A stretch of 29,417 bases of DNA from Tritrichomonas musculus (lineage: Eukaryota > Parabasalia > Tritrichomonadida > Tritrichomonadidae), in assembly GCA_039105265.1 (NCBI GenBank), contig JAPFFF010000238.1:1-29417 (forward strand), read 5' to 3'. How positions within the stretch are numbered: the stretch's first letter is position 1; the number at the start of each line of letters is the position of its first letter. Both the position numbers and the translations under genes were made by a program. This document shows, in pieces, positions 1 through 9,021 of this stretch. The notes under the pieces were generated by a model, which was not told the DNA's origin, did not search any database, and saw only the letters and a program-made list of their open reading frames with translations.

Positions 1-145
1 ATGTATTTAGTTATTAATTTAGATAATGAATTTTTTTTTGTTTAAATCTATATAAAACTGGATATTTTTTTTTAAAACAAAGTTAAGTGATAATCTTATA
101 TTGAATTTTTATTTAACCCGTTTATGCTGACTTCATTTATTTATA

Positions 146-586
146 ATGCATCCCAAGAATAGCAAGTGGAAAGGAATAATGATTTCTGGAATTGATCCAA
201 ATTGTCCACCAATACTTTATCGACTCGACGAGAACGAAAAGCATGTGCATAAATTCAAAAAGCAAAAACGTCGGAACATGAAAAAACTTGTTTTAGAATT
301 GAAAAACTACAACCAACCACCACCACCACCACCGCCACCGCCACCACTACTGCTGCCACTACCAACAAAACACTAATAATACACAACAACAACTACAATG
401 AAAATTTCACCATAATCACCACTACAAACACCACCAATGCTGCTGCTGCTACTACTACTAACAACAACACAGAGATGGAACAAGATCAATTGATTCTCCT
501 TGATGATCACGATTGTAATTTCGCGAATATTGAACTGGACTCAGGTTCTGATTTCGGTCTTGATTTTTGGTGGGAATGGCCCTGGA
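146..586 (+). pseudogene. Unit 1 copy of the basic/Pro/acidic gene, frameshifted
   Basis: The frame opens at the same ATG as in the intact copies but carries one extra base just after the proline/leucine stretch, so it ends after 76 codons at 376. The rest of the homologous region, up to about 586, is out of frame. Relative to the common copy it has K30N. The region homologous to the stop also holds an inserted G. The basic segment and the ten-proline run are kept; the Asn/Thr linker and the acidic tail are lost. The surrounding unit has many more single-base indels than substitutions, so a sequence-quality problem is a real alternative to true decay. Confidence 0.65.
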
Positions 587-1211
587 TCAAATAACTTTTT
601 TCTAATATGAAAAACTTCAATGAGTAAAGCATAATTAAACCGAATTTTATATAACGCATTTCATCTGCTCGTATCATTATATTTATTGACTTTTATCAGA
701 TAACCTATTTTTGATGATCGTTGATAATCTACTTCGAAAACTTTCAAAATGTTTTTAATTTATATAATTCTTTTATATAATAAACATAATGTTTTAATTT
801 GTTCTTTAATTTATATCTTATTATTTATTTTTATAAAGATAAAATTATTTCAAAACAAAACCTCCCTTTGAAATTTGTCATTTAACAAATCAATAAACAA
901 ATATAAATCATTCAAAAAGCTAATATAAAAAGTTAAATGACCATTAAACGTATTATTTATTTACCAATTCATATAAAAAGTGAAGTATTTGAAAAAAAAA
1001 ATTTTTTTCTTGTCAATTGAATGCATTGGTTTTACATTTTCAAACCACATCGCTTTTGTCACAAAAGATAAACAAGCAAACAACGCTTTATCACCATTTT
1101 GGAATCTCAACTTATAATTACTATAAAGAATGCATAAATACAAATAAATAAAGAAAAAATAATTCACAATATTATAGTTACATTTTTGTTTACCCCCTCT
1201 CTCAATTTTGA

Positions 1212-1244
<33 letters not shown>

Positions 1245-1603
1245 TAAATAACTCATACTTTTTTTTACCCTCTCAGCTTTTCAAACTGTTGGGAAACACG
1301 AAAGTCATAAGTACATGAAAAGTATGATTTAAGAAAACTGCTAAACATTCTTTTGTTAATGATAATAATTATGAGGTTTAATTATTGTAATGATGAGTGT
1401 AATTAGATTGAGAGAAGCAGTGGCAGTTTATAAGGCAATGCAGTTGTGGTTGATTGTTCAAAGAAGTAGTAGTGTTATGACTCAATGCATAAGTAGTAGT
1501 TTATTACAAATAAATTGAAAACAAATAAAAATAGATAGTAATGTTTTATAAATTAACAAAATAATATTTTAAAATAAATATTGGTATAAATGAGGAAAAT
1601 AAT

Positions 1604-1878
1604 GTGCATGCATCCGATTAAACGAGGTGCATGCATCCGATTGAACGAGATGAATGAATCCGATTAACGAGATGAATGAATCCGATTAAACAAGGTGCAT
1701 GCATCCGATTAAACGAGGATGAATGAATCCGATTGAACGAGGTGCATGCATCCGATTAAACGAGGTGCATGCATCCGATTAAACGAGATGATGAATCCGA
1801 TTGAACGAGATGAATGAATCCGATTGAACGAGGTGCATGCATCCGATTAAACGAGGCGCATGCCTCCGATTAAACAAA
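1604..1878. repeat. 23-bp minisatellite, unit 1 (12 monomers)
   Basis: Twelve monomers of the GTGCATGCATCCGATT / ATGAATGAATCCGATT family. Several have single-base insertions or deletions, and the last monomer reads GCGCATGCCTCC rather than GCGCATGCATCC. The block lies upstream of the TATA box of unit 2. Confidence 0.95.
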
Positions 1879-2028
1879 GTGTAAGTATTTAGTTATTAAT
1901 TTAGATAATGAATTTTTTTTTGTTTAAATCTATATAAAACTGGATATTTTTTTTTTAAAACAAAGTTAAGTGATAATCTTATATTGAATTTTTATTTAAC
2001 CCGTTTATGCTGACTTCATTTATTTATA

Positions 2029-2464
2029 ATGCATCCCAAGAATAGCAAGTGGAAAGGAATAATGATTTCTGGAATTGATCCAATTGTCCACCAATACTTT
2101 ATCGACTCGACGAGAAAGAAAAGCATGTGCATAAATTCAAAAAGCAAAAACGTCGGAACATGAAAAAACTTGTTTTAGAATTGAAAAACTACAACCAACC
2201 ACCACCACCACCACCGCCACCGCCACCACTACTGCTGCCACTACACAAAACACTAATATAACAACAACAACTTACAATGAAAATTTCACCATAATCACCA
2301 CTTACAAACACCACCAATGCTGCTGCTGCTACTACTACTAACAACAACACAGAGATGGAACAAGATCAATTGATTCTCCTTGATGATCACGATTGTAATT
2401 TCGCGAATATTGAACTGGACTCAGGTTCTGATTTCGGTCTTGATTTTGGTGGGAATGGCCCTGA
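2029..2464 (+). pseudogene. Unit 2 copy, frameshifted early
   Basis: One A is missing in the Asp-Pro-Asn codons near residue 19, so translation from the usual ATG leaves the conserved frame and stops at 2163 after 44 codons. Further single-base indels lie downstream, in the CAA/AAC repeats, the ACTACAAAC stretch and the T run near the C-terminus. Nearly everything that distinguishes this copy is an indel in or beside a homopolymer or short repeat. That pattern fits uncorrected long-read errors at least as well as pseudogene drift. Confidence 0.65.
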
Positions 2465-3481
2465 TCAAATAACTTTTTTCTAATATGAAAAACTTCAATG
2501 AGTAAAGCATAATTAAACCGAATTTTATATAACGCATTTCATCTGCTCGTATCATTATATTATTGACTTTTATCAGATAACCTATTTTTGATGATCGTTG
2601 ATAATCATACTTCGAAAACTTTCAAAATGTTTTTAATTTTATATATTTCTTTTATATAATAAACATAATGTTTAATTTGTTCTTTAATTTATATCTTATT
2701 ATTTATTTTTATAAAGATAAAATTATTTCAAAACAAAAACCTCCCTTTGAAATTTGTCATTTAACAAATCAATAAACAAATATAAATCATTCAAAAAGCT
2801 AATATAAAAAGTTAAATGACCATTAAACGTATTATTATTTACCAATTCATATAAAAAGTGAAGTATTTGAAAAAAAAATTTTTTTCTTGTCAATTGAATG
2901 CATTGGTTTTACATTTTCAACCACATCGCTTTTGTCACAAAAGATAAACAAGCAAACAACGCTTTATCACCATTTTGAATCTCAACTTATAAATTACTAT
3001 AAAGAAGGCATAAATACAAATAAATAAAGAAAAAATAATTCACAATATTATAGTTACATTTTTGTTTACCCCCTCTCTCAATTTTGAAATAATAATAATA
3101 ATAATAATAATCTAATAAAAAATAAATAACTCATACTTTTTTTTACCCTCTCAGCTTTTCAAACTGTTGTGGAAACACGAAAGTCATAAGTACATGAAAA
3201 GTATGATTTAAGGAAAACTGCTAAACATTCTTTTGTTAATGATAATAATTATGAGGTTTAATTATTGTAATGATGAGTGTAATTAGATTGAGAGAAGCAG
3301 TGGCAGTTTATAAGGCAATGCAGTTGTGGTTGATTGTTCAAAGAAGTAGTAGTGTTATGACTCAATGCATAAGTAGTAGTTTATTACAAATAAATAAACA
3401 AATATAAATAGATAGTAATGTTTTATAAATTAACAAAATAATATTTTAAAAATAAATATTGGTATAAATGAGGAAAATAAT

Positions 3482-3784
3482 GTGCATGCATCCGATTAAA
3501 CGAGGTGCATGCATCCGATTTGAACGAGATGAATGAATCCGATTAAACGAGATGAATGAATCCGATTAAACGAGATGAATGAATCCGATTAAACAAGGTG
3601 CATGCATCCGAATTAAACGAGATGAATGAATCCGATTGAACGAGGTGCATGCATCCGATTAAACGAGGTGCATGCATCCGATTAAACGAGATGAAATGAA
3701 TCCGATTGAACGAGATGAAATGAATCCGATTGAACGAGGTGCATGCATCCGATTAAACGAGGCGCATGCATCCGATTAAACAAA
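3482..3784. repeat. 23-bp minisatellite, unit 2 (13 monomers)
   Basis: This block has one monomer more than the standard block: three ATGAATGAATCC monomers stand in a row near the left end where other units have two. Single-base insertions occur in several monomers (CCGATTTGAACG, CCGAATTAAACG, ATGAAATGAAT). Confidence 0.95.
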
Positions 3785-3935
3785 GTGTATGTATTTAGTT
3801 ATTAATTTTAGATAATGAATTTTTTTTTTGTTTAAATCTATATAAAACTGGATATTTTTTTTTTAAAACAAAGTTAAGTGATAATCTTATATTGAATTTT
3901 TATTTAACCCGTTATGCTGACTTCATTTATTTATA

Positions 3936-4375
3936 ATGCATCCCAAGAATAGCAAGTGGAAAGGAATAATGATTTCTGGAATTGATCCAAATTGTCCACC
4001 AATACTTTATCGGACTCGACGAGAAAGAAAAGCATGTGCATAAATTCAAAAAGCAAAAAACGTCGGAACATGAAAAAACTTGTTTTAGAATTGAAAAACT
4101 ACAACCAACCACCACCACCACCACCGCCACCGCCACCACTACTGCTGCCACTACCACAAAACACTAATAATAACAACAACAACTACAATGAAAATTTCAC
4201 CATAATCACCACTACAAACACCACCACTGCTGCTGCTGCTACTACTACTAACAACAACACAGAGATGGAACAAGATCAATTGATTCTCCTTGATGATCAC
4301 GATTGTAATTTCGCGAAATATTGAACTGGACTCAGGTTCTGATTTCGGTCTTGATTTTTGGTGGAATGGCCCTGA
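3936..4375 (+). pseudogene. Unit 3 copy, frameshifted and lacking its usual 3' flank
   Basis: An extra G in the Tyr-Arg-Leu codons moves the frame, and translation from the usual ATG stops at 4043 after 35 codons. A second extra base in the A run before CGTCGG and further indels near the C-terminus follow. Overlapping alternative frames of 61 and 110 codons in this copy are side effects of these indels. N97 is changed to Thr in the original frame. About 120 bp after the region homologous to the stop, the unit has lost some 319 bp, including the AATAAA signal used by the other copies. Because of that deletion this copy is more convincingly non-functional than units 1 and 2. Confidence 0.7.
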
Positions 4376-4496
4376 TCAAATAACTTTTTTCTAATATGAA
4401 AAACTTCAATGAGTAAAGCATAATTAAACCGAATTTTATATAACGCATTTCATCTGCTCGTATCATTATATTTATTGACTTTTATCAGATAACCTA

Positions 4497-4504
4497 TTTT
4501 TTTA
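4497..4504. other. Deletion junction in unit 3 (~319 bp lost)
   Basis: Sequence jumps from the AACCTATTTT segment of the 3' flank directly to TTTACATTTTCAACC, fusing two T runs (five T and four T in the intact unit) into one run of seven. The missing part corresponds to roughly 7858-8176 of the intact unit 5. It includes the AATAAA signals, the A10T7 palindrome and most of the A/T-rich spacer between them. Fusion of two T runs suggests a microhomology-mediated or slippage deletion. Confidence 0.85.
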
Positions 4505-4680
4505 CATTTTCAACCACATCGCTTTTGTCACAAAAGATAAACAAGCAAACAACGCTTTATCACCATTTTGAATCTCAACTTATAAATTACTATAAAGAAT
4601 GCATAAATACAAATAAATAAAGAAAAAATAATTCACAATATTATAGTTACATTTTTGTTTACCCCCTCTCTCAATTTTGA

Positions 4681-4713
<33 letters not shown>

Positions 4714-5070
4714 TAAATAACTCATACTTTTTTTTACCCTCTCAGCTTTTCAAACTGTTGGGAAACACGAAAGTCATAAGTACATGAAAAGTATGATTTA
4801 AGAAAACTGCTAAACATTCTTTTGTTAATGATAATAATTATGAGGTTTAATTATTGTAATGATGAGTGTAATTAGATTGAGAGAAGCAGTGGCAGTTTAT
4901 AAGGCAATGCAGTTGTGGTTGATTGTTCAAAGAAGTAGTAGTGTTATGACTCAATGCATAAGTAGTAGTTTATTACAAATAAATAAACAAATATAAATAG
5001 ATAGTAATGTTTTATAAATTAACAAAATAATATTTTAAAAATAAATATTGGTATAAATGAGGAAAATAAT

Positions 5071-5346
5071 GTGCATGCATCCGATTAAACGAGGTGCATG
5101 CATCCGATTGAACGAGATGAATGAATCCGATTAAACGAGATGAATGAATCCGATTAAACAAGGTGCATGCATCCGATTAAACGAGATGAATGAATCCGAT
5201 TGAACGAGGTGCATGCATCCGATTAAACGAGGTGCATGCATCCGATTAAACGAGATGAATGAATCCGATTGAACGAGATGAATGAATCCGATTGAACGAG
5301 GTGCATGCATCCGATTAAACGAGGCGCATGCATCCGATTAAACAAA
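5071..5346. repeat. 23-bp minisatellite, unit 3 (12 monomers, standard block)
   Basis: This is the first block with the standard 276-bp length and the order AABBABAABBAA, where A has GTGCATGCATCC and B has ATGAATGAATCC. The final monomer begins GCGCATGC and ends AAACAAA. Confidence 0.97.
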
Positions 5347-5496
5347 GTGTATGTATTTAGTTATTAATTTAGATAATGAATTTTTTTTTGTTTAAATCTA
5401 TATAAAACTGGATATTTTTTTTTTAAAACAAAGTTAAGTGATAATCTTATATTGAATTTTTATTTAACCCGTTTATGCTGACTTCATTTATTTATA

Positions 5497-5853
5497 ATGC
5501 ATCCCAAGAATAGCAAGTGGAAAGGAATAATGATTTCTGGAATTGATCCAAATTGTCCACCAATACTTTATCGACTCGACGAGAAAGAAAAGCATGTGCA
5601 TAAATTCAAAAAGCAAAAACGTCGGAACATGAAAAAACTTGTTTTAGAATTGAAAAACTACAACCAACCACCACCACCAATAATCACCACTACAAACACC
5701 ACCAATGCTGCTGCTGCTACTACTACTAACAACAACACAGAGATGGAACAAGATCAATTGATTCTCCTTGATGATCACGATTGTAATTTCGCGAATATTG
5801 AACTGGACTCAGGTTCTGATTTCGGTCTTGATTTTTGGTGGGAATGGCCCTGA
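5497..5853 (+). CDS. Unit 4 gene copy with in-frame 27-codon deletion (118 aa)
   Basis: The frame is open from the usual ATG to the usual TGA. Residues 62-88 of the common protein are missing: six of the ten prolines, the Leu-rich segment LLLPLP and the first part of the Asn-rich linker, so the sequence runs QPPPPIITTT. The basic region and acidic FWWEWP tail are intact. The deletion starts in the CCA triplet repeat and is exactly 81 bp, which also explains the short distance (1,797 bp) to the next unit. TATA box at 5398-5407; AATAAA at 6048-6053. It may encode a shorter linker variant of the protein. Confidence 0.6.
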   Translation: MHPKNSKWKGIMISGIDPNCPPILYRLDEKEKHVHKFKKQKRRNMKKLVLELKNYNQPPPPIITTTNTTNAAAATTTNNNTEMEQDQLILLDDHDCNFANIELDSGSDFGLDFWWEWP

Positions 5854-6258
5854 TCAAATAACTTTTTTCTAATATGAAAAACTTCAATGAGTAAAGCATA
5901 ATTAAACCGAATTTTATATAACGCATTTCATCTGCTCGTATCATTATATTTATTGACTTTTATCAGATAACCTATTTTTGATGATCGTTGATAATCATAC
6001 TTCGAAAACTTTCAAAATGTTTTTAATTTTATATATTTCTTTTATATAATAAACATAATGTTTAATTTGTTCTTTAATTTATATCTTATTATTTATTTTT
6101 ATAAAGATAAAATTATTTCAAAACAAAACCTCCCTTTGAAATTTGTCATTTAACAAATCAATAAACAAATATAAATCATTCAAAAAGCTAATATAAAAAG
6201 TTAAATGACCATTAAACGTATTATTATTTACCAATTCATATAAAAAGTGAAGTATTTG

Positions 6259-6275
6259 AAAAAAAAAATTTTTTT
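6259..6275. repeat. A10T7 self-complementary tract (reference; one per unit)
   Basis: Ten A followed by seven T, flanked by G and C, so the tract can pair with itself over at least seven bases. Such rigid A/T tracts are known to disfavour nucleosomes. It is kept in all units except unit 3, where it lies in the deleted part. Confidence 0.6.
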
Positions 6276-6477
6276 CTTGTCAATTGAATGCATTGGTTTT
6301 ACATTTTCAACCACATCGCTTTTGTCACAAAAGATAAACAAGCAAACAACGCTTTATCACCATTTTGAATCTCAACTTATAAATTACTATAAAGAATGCA
6401 TAAATACAAATAAATAAAGAAAAAATAATTCACAATATTATAGTTACATTTTTGTTTACCCCCTCTCTCAATTTTGA

Positions 6478-6479
<2 letters not shown>

Positions 6480-6506
<27 letters not shown>
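6480..6506. repeat. (TAA)9 microsatellite (reference; one per unit)
   Basis: Nine TAA triplets followed by an A run. A tract of similar length stands at the same place in every unit, interrupted by TC in unit 2 (about 3110) and lengthened by a single A-to-T change in unit 13 (23409). In unit 15 it is the insertion site of the MITE-like element. Confidence 0.9.
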
Positions 6507-6510
<4 letters not shown>

Positions 6511-6681
6511 TAAATAACTCATACTTTTTTTTACCCTCTCAGCTTTTCAAACTGTTGGGAAACACGAAAGTCATAAGTACATGAAAAGTATGATTTAAGA
6601 AAACTGCTAAACATTCTTTTGTTAATGATAATAATTATGAGGTTTAATTATTGTAATGATGAGTGTAATTAGATTGAGAGA

Positions 6682-6775
6682 AGCAGTGGCAGTTTATAAG
6701 GCAATGCAGTTGTGGTTGATTGTTCAAAGAAGTAGTAGTGTTATGACTCAATGCATAAGTAGTAGTTTATTACAA
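6682..6775. promoter_or_regulatory. Candidate upstream regulatory block (reference copy)
   Basis: A roughly 90-bp stretch about 520-610 bp upstream of the unit 5 ATG is less A/T-rich than its surroundings. It contains an E-box-type CAGTTG (6707-6712) overlapping a RUNX-type TGTGGTT (6711-6717), then a perfect AP-1-type TGACTCA (6744-6750). These are short matches that can occur by chance. The block is unchanged in the diverged unit 15/16 spacer apart from one nearby G-to-T change, so it is at least not among the variable parts. Confidence 0.25.
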
Positions 6776-6867
6776 ATAAATAAACAAATATAAATAGATA
6801 GTAATGTTTTATAAATTAACAAAATAATATTTTAAAAATAAATATTGGTATAAATGAGGAAAATAAT

Positions 6868-7143
6868 GTGCATGCATCCGATTAAACGAGGTGCATGCAT
6901 CCGATTGAACGAGATGAATGAATCCGATTAAACGAGATGAATGAATCCGATTAAACAAGGTGCATGCATCCGATTAAACGAGATGAATGAATCCGATTGA
7001 ACGAGGTGCATGCATCCGATTAAACGAGGTGCATGCATCCGATTAAACGAGATGAATGAATCCGATTGAACGAGATGAATGAATCCGATTGAACGAGGTG
7101 CATGCATCCGATTAAACGAGGCGCATGCATCCGATTAAACAAA
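6868..7143. repeat. 23-bp minisatellite, unit 4 (reference block, 12 monomers)
   Basis: Twelve 23-bp monomers make exactly 276 bp. Type A carries GTGCATGCATCCGATT, with the palindrome TGCATGCA; type B carries ATGAATGAATCCGATT. Order is AABBABAABBAA. Each monomer then continues with A or G, AAC, and GAG or AAG. The block ends 51 bp before the TATA box at 7195, so it lies immediately upstream of the core promoter of the next gene copy. Each monomer has two CpG dinucleotides in otherwise CpG-poor surroundings. Confidence 0.97.
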
Positions 7144-7194
7144 GTGTATGTATTTAGTTATTAATTTAGATAATGAATTTTTTTTTGTTTAAAT

Positions 7195-7204
7195 CTATAT
7201 AAAA
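7195..7204 (+). promoter_or_regulatory. TATA box of the repeated gene (reference copy)
   Basis: CTATATAAAA is a strong match to the eukaryotic TATA box and lies 99 bp upstream of the ATG, leaving room for a leader of roughly 65-70 nt if transcription starts about 30 bp downstream. No clear initiator motif was found at that place. It is kept in every unit: 48-57, 1930-1939, 3838-3847, 5398-5407, here, 9073-9082, 10951-10960, 12829-12838, 14707-14716, 16585-16594, 18463-18472, 20341-20350, 22219-22228, 24097-24106, 25975-25984 and 28740-28749. The core promoter of unit 16 differs around it by a few substitutions, but the box itself is unchanged. Confidence 0.55.
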
Positions 7205-7271
7205 CTGGATATTTTTTTTTTAAAACAAAGTTAAGTGATAATCTTATATTGAATTTTTATTTAACCCGTTT

Positions 7272-7310
7272 ATGCTGACTTCATTTATTTATAATGCATC
7301 CCAAGAATAG
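7272..7310 (+). other. Overlapping upstream ORF (12 codons)
   Basis: An ATG 22 nt before the main start opens a short frame, MLTSFIYNASQE, that ends at TAG 14 nt inside the main ORF and in a different frame. Its context is weak (T at -3, C at +4), whereas the main ATG has A at -3, so leaky scanning would reach the gene. The arrangement is present at the same offset in all units. Whether it is translated is unknown, and this depends on the transcription start lying upstream of it. Confidence 0.35.
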
Positions 7311-7731
7311 CAAGTGGAAAGGAATAATGATTTCTGGAATTGATCCAAATTGTCCACCAATACTTTATCGACTCGACGAGAAAGAAAAGCATGTGCATAA
7401 ATTCAAAAAGCAAAAACGTCGGAACATGAAAAAACTTGTTTTAGAATTGAAAAACTACAACCAACCACCACCACCACCACCGCCACCGCCACCACTACTG
7501 CTGCCACTACCACAAAACACTAATAATAACAACAACAACTACAATGAAAATTTCACCATAATCACCACTACAAACACCACCAATGCTGCTGCTGCTACTA
7601 CTACTAACAACAACACAGAGATGGAACAAGATCAATTGATTCTCCTTGATGATCACGATTGTAATTTCGCGAATATTGAACTGGACTCAGGTTCTGATTT
7701 CGGTCTTGATTTTTGGTGGGAATGGCCCTGA
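7294..7731 (+). CDS. Uncharacterised small protein, basic / poly-Pro / acidic-aromatic (145 aa), reference copy, unit 5
   Basis: I do not recognise the family. Visible parts: a short N-terminal region with MHPKNSKWKG and DPNCPP (1-25); a strongly basic stretch about 30-48 containing KFKKQKRRNMKK, which could be a nuclear localisation or nucleic-acid-binding segment; ten prolines (58-67) then LLLPLP; an Asn/Thr/Ala linker (74-107) built from triplet repeats; and an acidic, hydrophobic tail (109-145) with LILLDDHD, IELDSGSDF and final FWWEWP. There is no signal peptide, transmembrane helix or zinc-binding pattern. Composition resembles a small nuclear regulator with an acidic activation-like tail, which is inference only. 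The start is the first ATG in frame and has A at -3. It looks intronless: TATA box at 7195, AATAAA at 7926. Retention of the frame in 13 of 16 copies favours real coding, but the copies are so similar that this is weak evidence; the open frame could also be a terminal exon. Confidence 0.6.
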   Translation: MHPKNSKWKGIMISGIDPNCPPILYRLDEKEKHVHKFKKQKRRNMKKLVLELKNYNQPPPPPPPPPPLLLPLPQNTNNNNNNYNENFTIITTTNTTNAAAATTTNNNTEMEQDQLILLDDHDCNFANIELDSGSDFGLDFWWEWP

Positions 7732-8355
7732 TCAAATAACTTTTTTCTAATATGAAAAACTTCAATGAGTAAAGCATAATTAAACCGAATTTTATATAAC
7801 GCATTTCATCTGCTCGTATCATTATATTTATTGACTTTTATCAGATAACCTATTTTTGATGATCGTTGATAATCATACTTCGAAAACTTTCAAAATGTTT
7901 TTAATTTTATATATTTCTTTTATATAATAAACATAATGTTTAATTTGTTCTTTAATTTATATCTTATTATTTATTTTTATAAAGATAAAATTATTTCAAA
8001 ACAAAACCTCCCTTTGAAATTTGTCATTTAACAAATCAATAAACAAATATAAATCATTCAAAAAGCTAATATAAAAAGTTAAATGACCATTAAACGTATT
8101 ATTATTTACCAATTCATATAAAAAGTGAAGTATTTGAAAAAAAAAATTTTTTTCTTGTCAATTGAATGCATTGGTTTTACATTTTCAACCACATCGCTTT
8201 TGTCACAAAAGATAAACAAGCAAACAACGCTTTATCACCATTTTGAATCTCAACTTATAAATTACTATAAAGAATGCATAAATACAAATAAATAAAGAAA
8301 AAATAATTCACAATATTATAGTTACATTTTTGTTTACCCCCTCTCTCAATTTTGA

Positions 8356-8388
<33 letters not shown>

Positions 8389-8745
8389 TAAATAACTCAT
8401 ACTTTTTTTTACCCTCTCAGCTTTTCAAACTGTTGGGAAACACGAAAGTCATAAGTACATGAAAAGTATGATTTAAGAAAACTGCTAAACATTCTTTTGT
8501 TAATGATAATAATTATGAGGTTTAATTATTGTAATGATGAGTGTAATTAGATTGAGAGAAGCAGTGGCAGTTTATAAGGCAATGCAGTTGTGGTTGATTG
8601 TTCAAAGAAGTAGTAGTGTTATGACTCAATGCATAAGTAGTAGTTTATTACAAATAAATAAACAAATATAAATAGATAGTAATGTTTTATAAATTAACAA
8701 AATAATATTTTAAAAATAAATATTGGTATAAATGAGGAAAATAAT
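7732..8745. other. Intergenic spacer of the unit (reference copy): 3' flank and A/T-rich core
   Basis: About 1 kb between the stop and the next minisatellite without a credible gene. It holds, in order: the probable 3' UTR with ATTAAA (7779-7784) and AATAAA (7926-7931); an A/T-rich stretch with a second AATAAA (8038-8043); an A10T7 palindrome (about 8137-8153); a (TAA)9 tract (about 8358-8384); a slightly less A/T-rich block with possible regulatory sites (about 8550-8650); and TATAAA in GGTATAAATGAGG just before the minisatellite. The same layout recurs at +1,878-bp steps in the other intact units, and in units 1 and 2 with indels. Confidence 0.7.
7926..7931 (+). terminator. Polyadenylation signal AATAAA (reference copy)
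   Basis: This canonical hexamer lies 195 nt after the TGA. The same site occurs at 779-784, 2658-2663, 6048-6053, 9804-9809, 11682-11687, 13560-13565, 15438-15443, 17316-17321, 19194-19199, 21072-21077, 22950-22955, 24828-24833 and 26706-26711. It is absent from unit 3 (deleted) and would lie beyond the window end for unit 16. An earlier ATTAAA about 48 nt after the stop is an alternative, and in so A/T-rich a region chance hexamers are expected. Confidence 0.4.
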
Positions 8746-9021
8746 GTGCATGCATCCGATTAAACGAGGTGCATGCATCCGATTGAACGAGATGAATGAA
8801 TCCGATTAAACGAGATGAATGAATCCGATTAAACAAGGTGCATGCATCCGATTAAACGAGATGAATGAATCCGATTGAACGAGGTGCATGCATCCGATTA
8901 AACGAGGTGCATGCATCCGATTAAACGAGATGAATGAATCCGATTGAACGAGATGAATGAATCCGATTGAACGAGGTGCATGCATCCGATTAAACGAGGC
9001 GCATGCATCCGATTAAACAAA
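8746..9021. repeat. 23-bp minisatellite, unit 5
   Basis: Standard 12-monomer block in the order AABBABAABBAA, identical by eye to the block of unit 4. Confidence 0.96.

Noticed and set aside
961-1167. Minus-strand 68-codon frame in the spacer of unit 1
   Set aside because: It is open only because of an extra base in this indel-rich unit. The same place in other units has no such frame, and the composition is that of A/T-rich spacer.
3927-4324. Alternative plus- and minus-strand frames across unit 3
   Set aside because: They arise from indels that shift the triplet repeats into Thr, Ala or Val runs. They are not separate genes.
6868-7143. CRISPR-like array
   Set aside because: The 23-bp monomers are directly adjacent with no spacers, and the context is eukaryotic.
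7294-7731. Assignment to the Bearded or other Notch-pathway small-protein families
   Set aside because: Small size, apparent lack of introns, a basic segment and a Trp-containing tail are suggestive. But the family's characteristic motifs are not visible, and GTTGGGAAAC in the spacer does not match the Su(H) site.
7604-7822. Minus-strand 72-codon open frame, repeated in most units (MIRADEMRYIKF...)
   Set aside because: It is antisense to the C-terminal codons and 3' flank of the gene. It recurs only because the unit recurs, and it has no promoter or motif of its own. I read it as a shadow.
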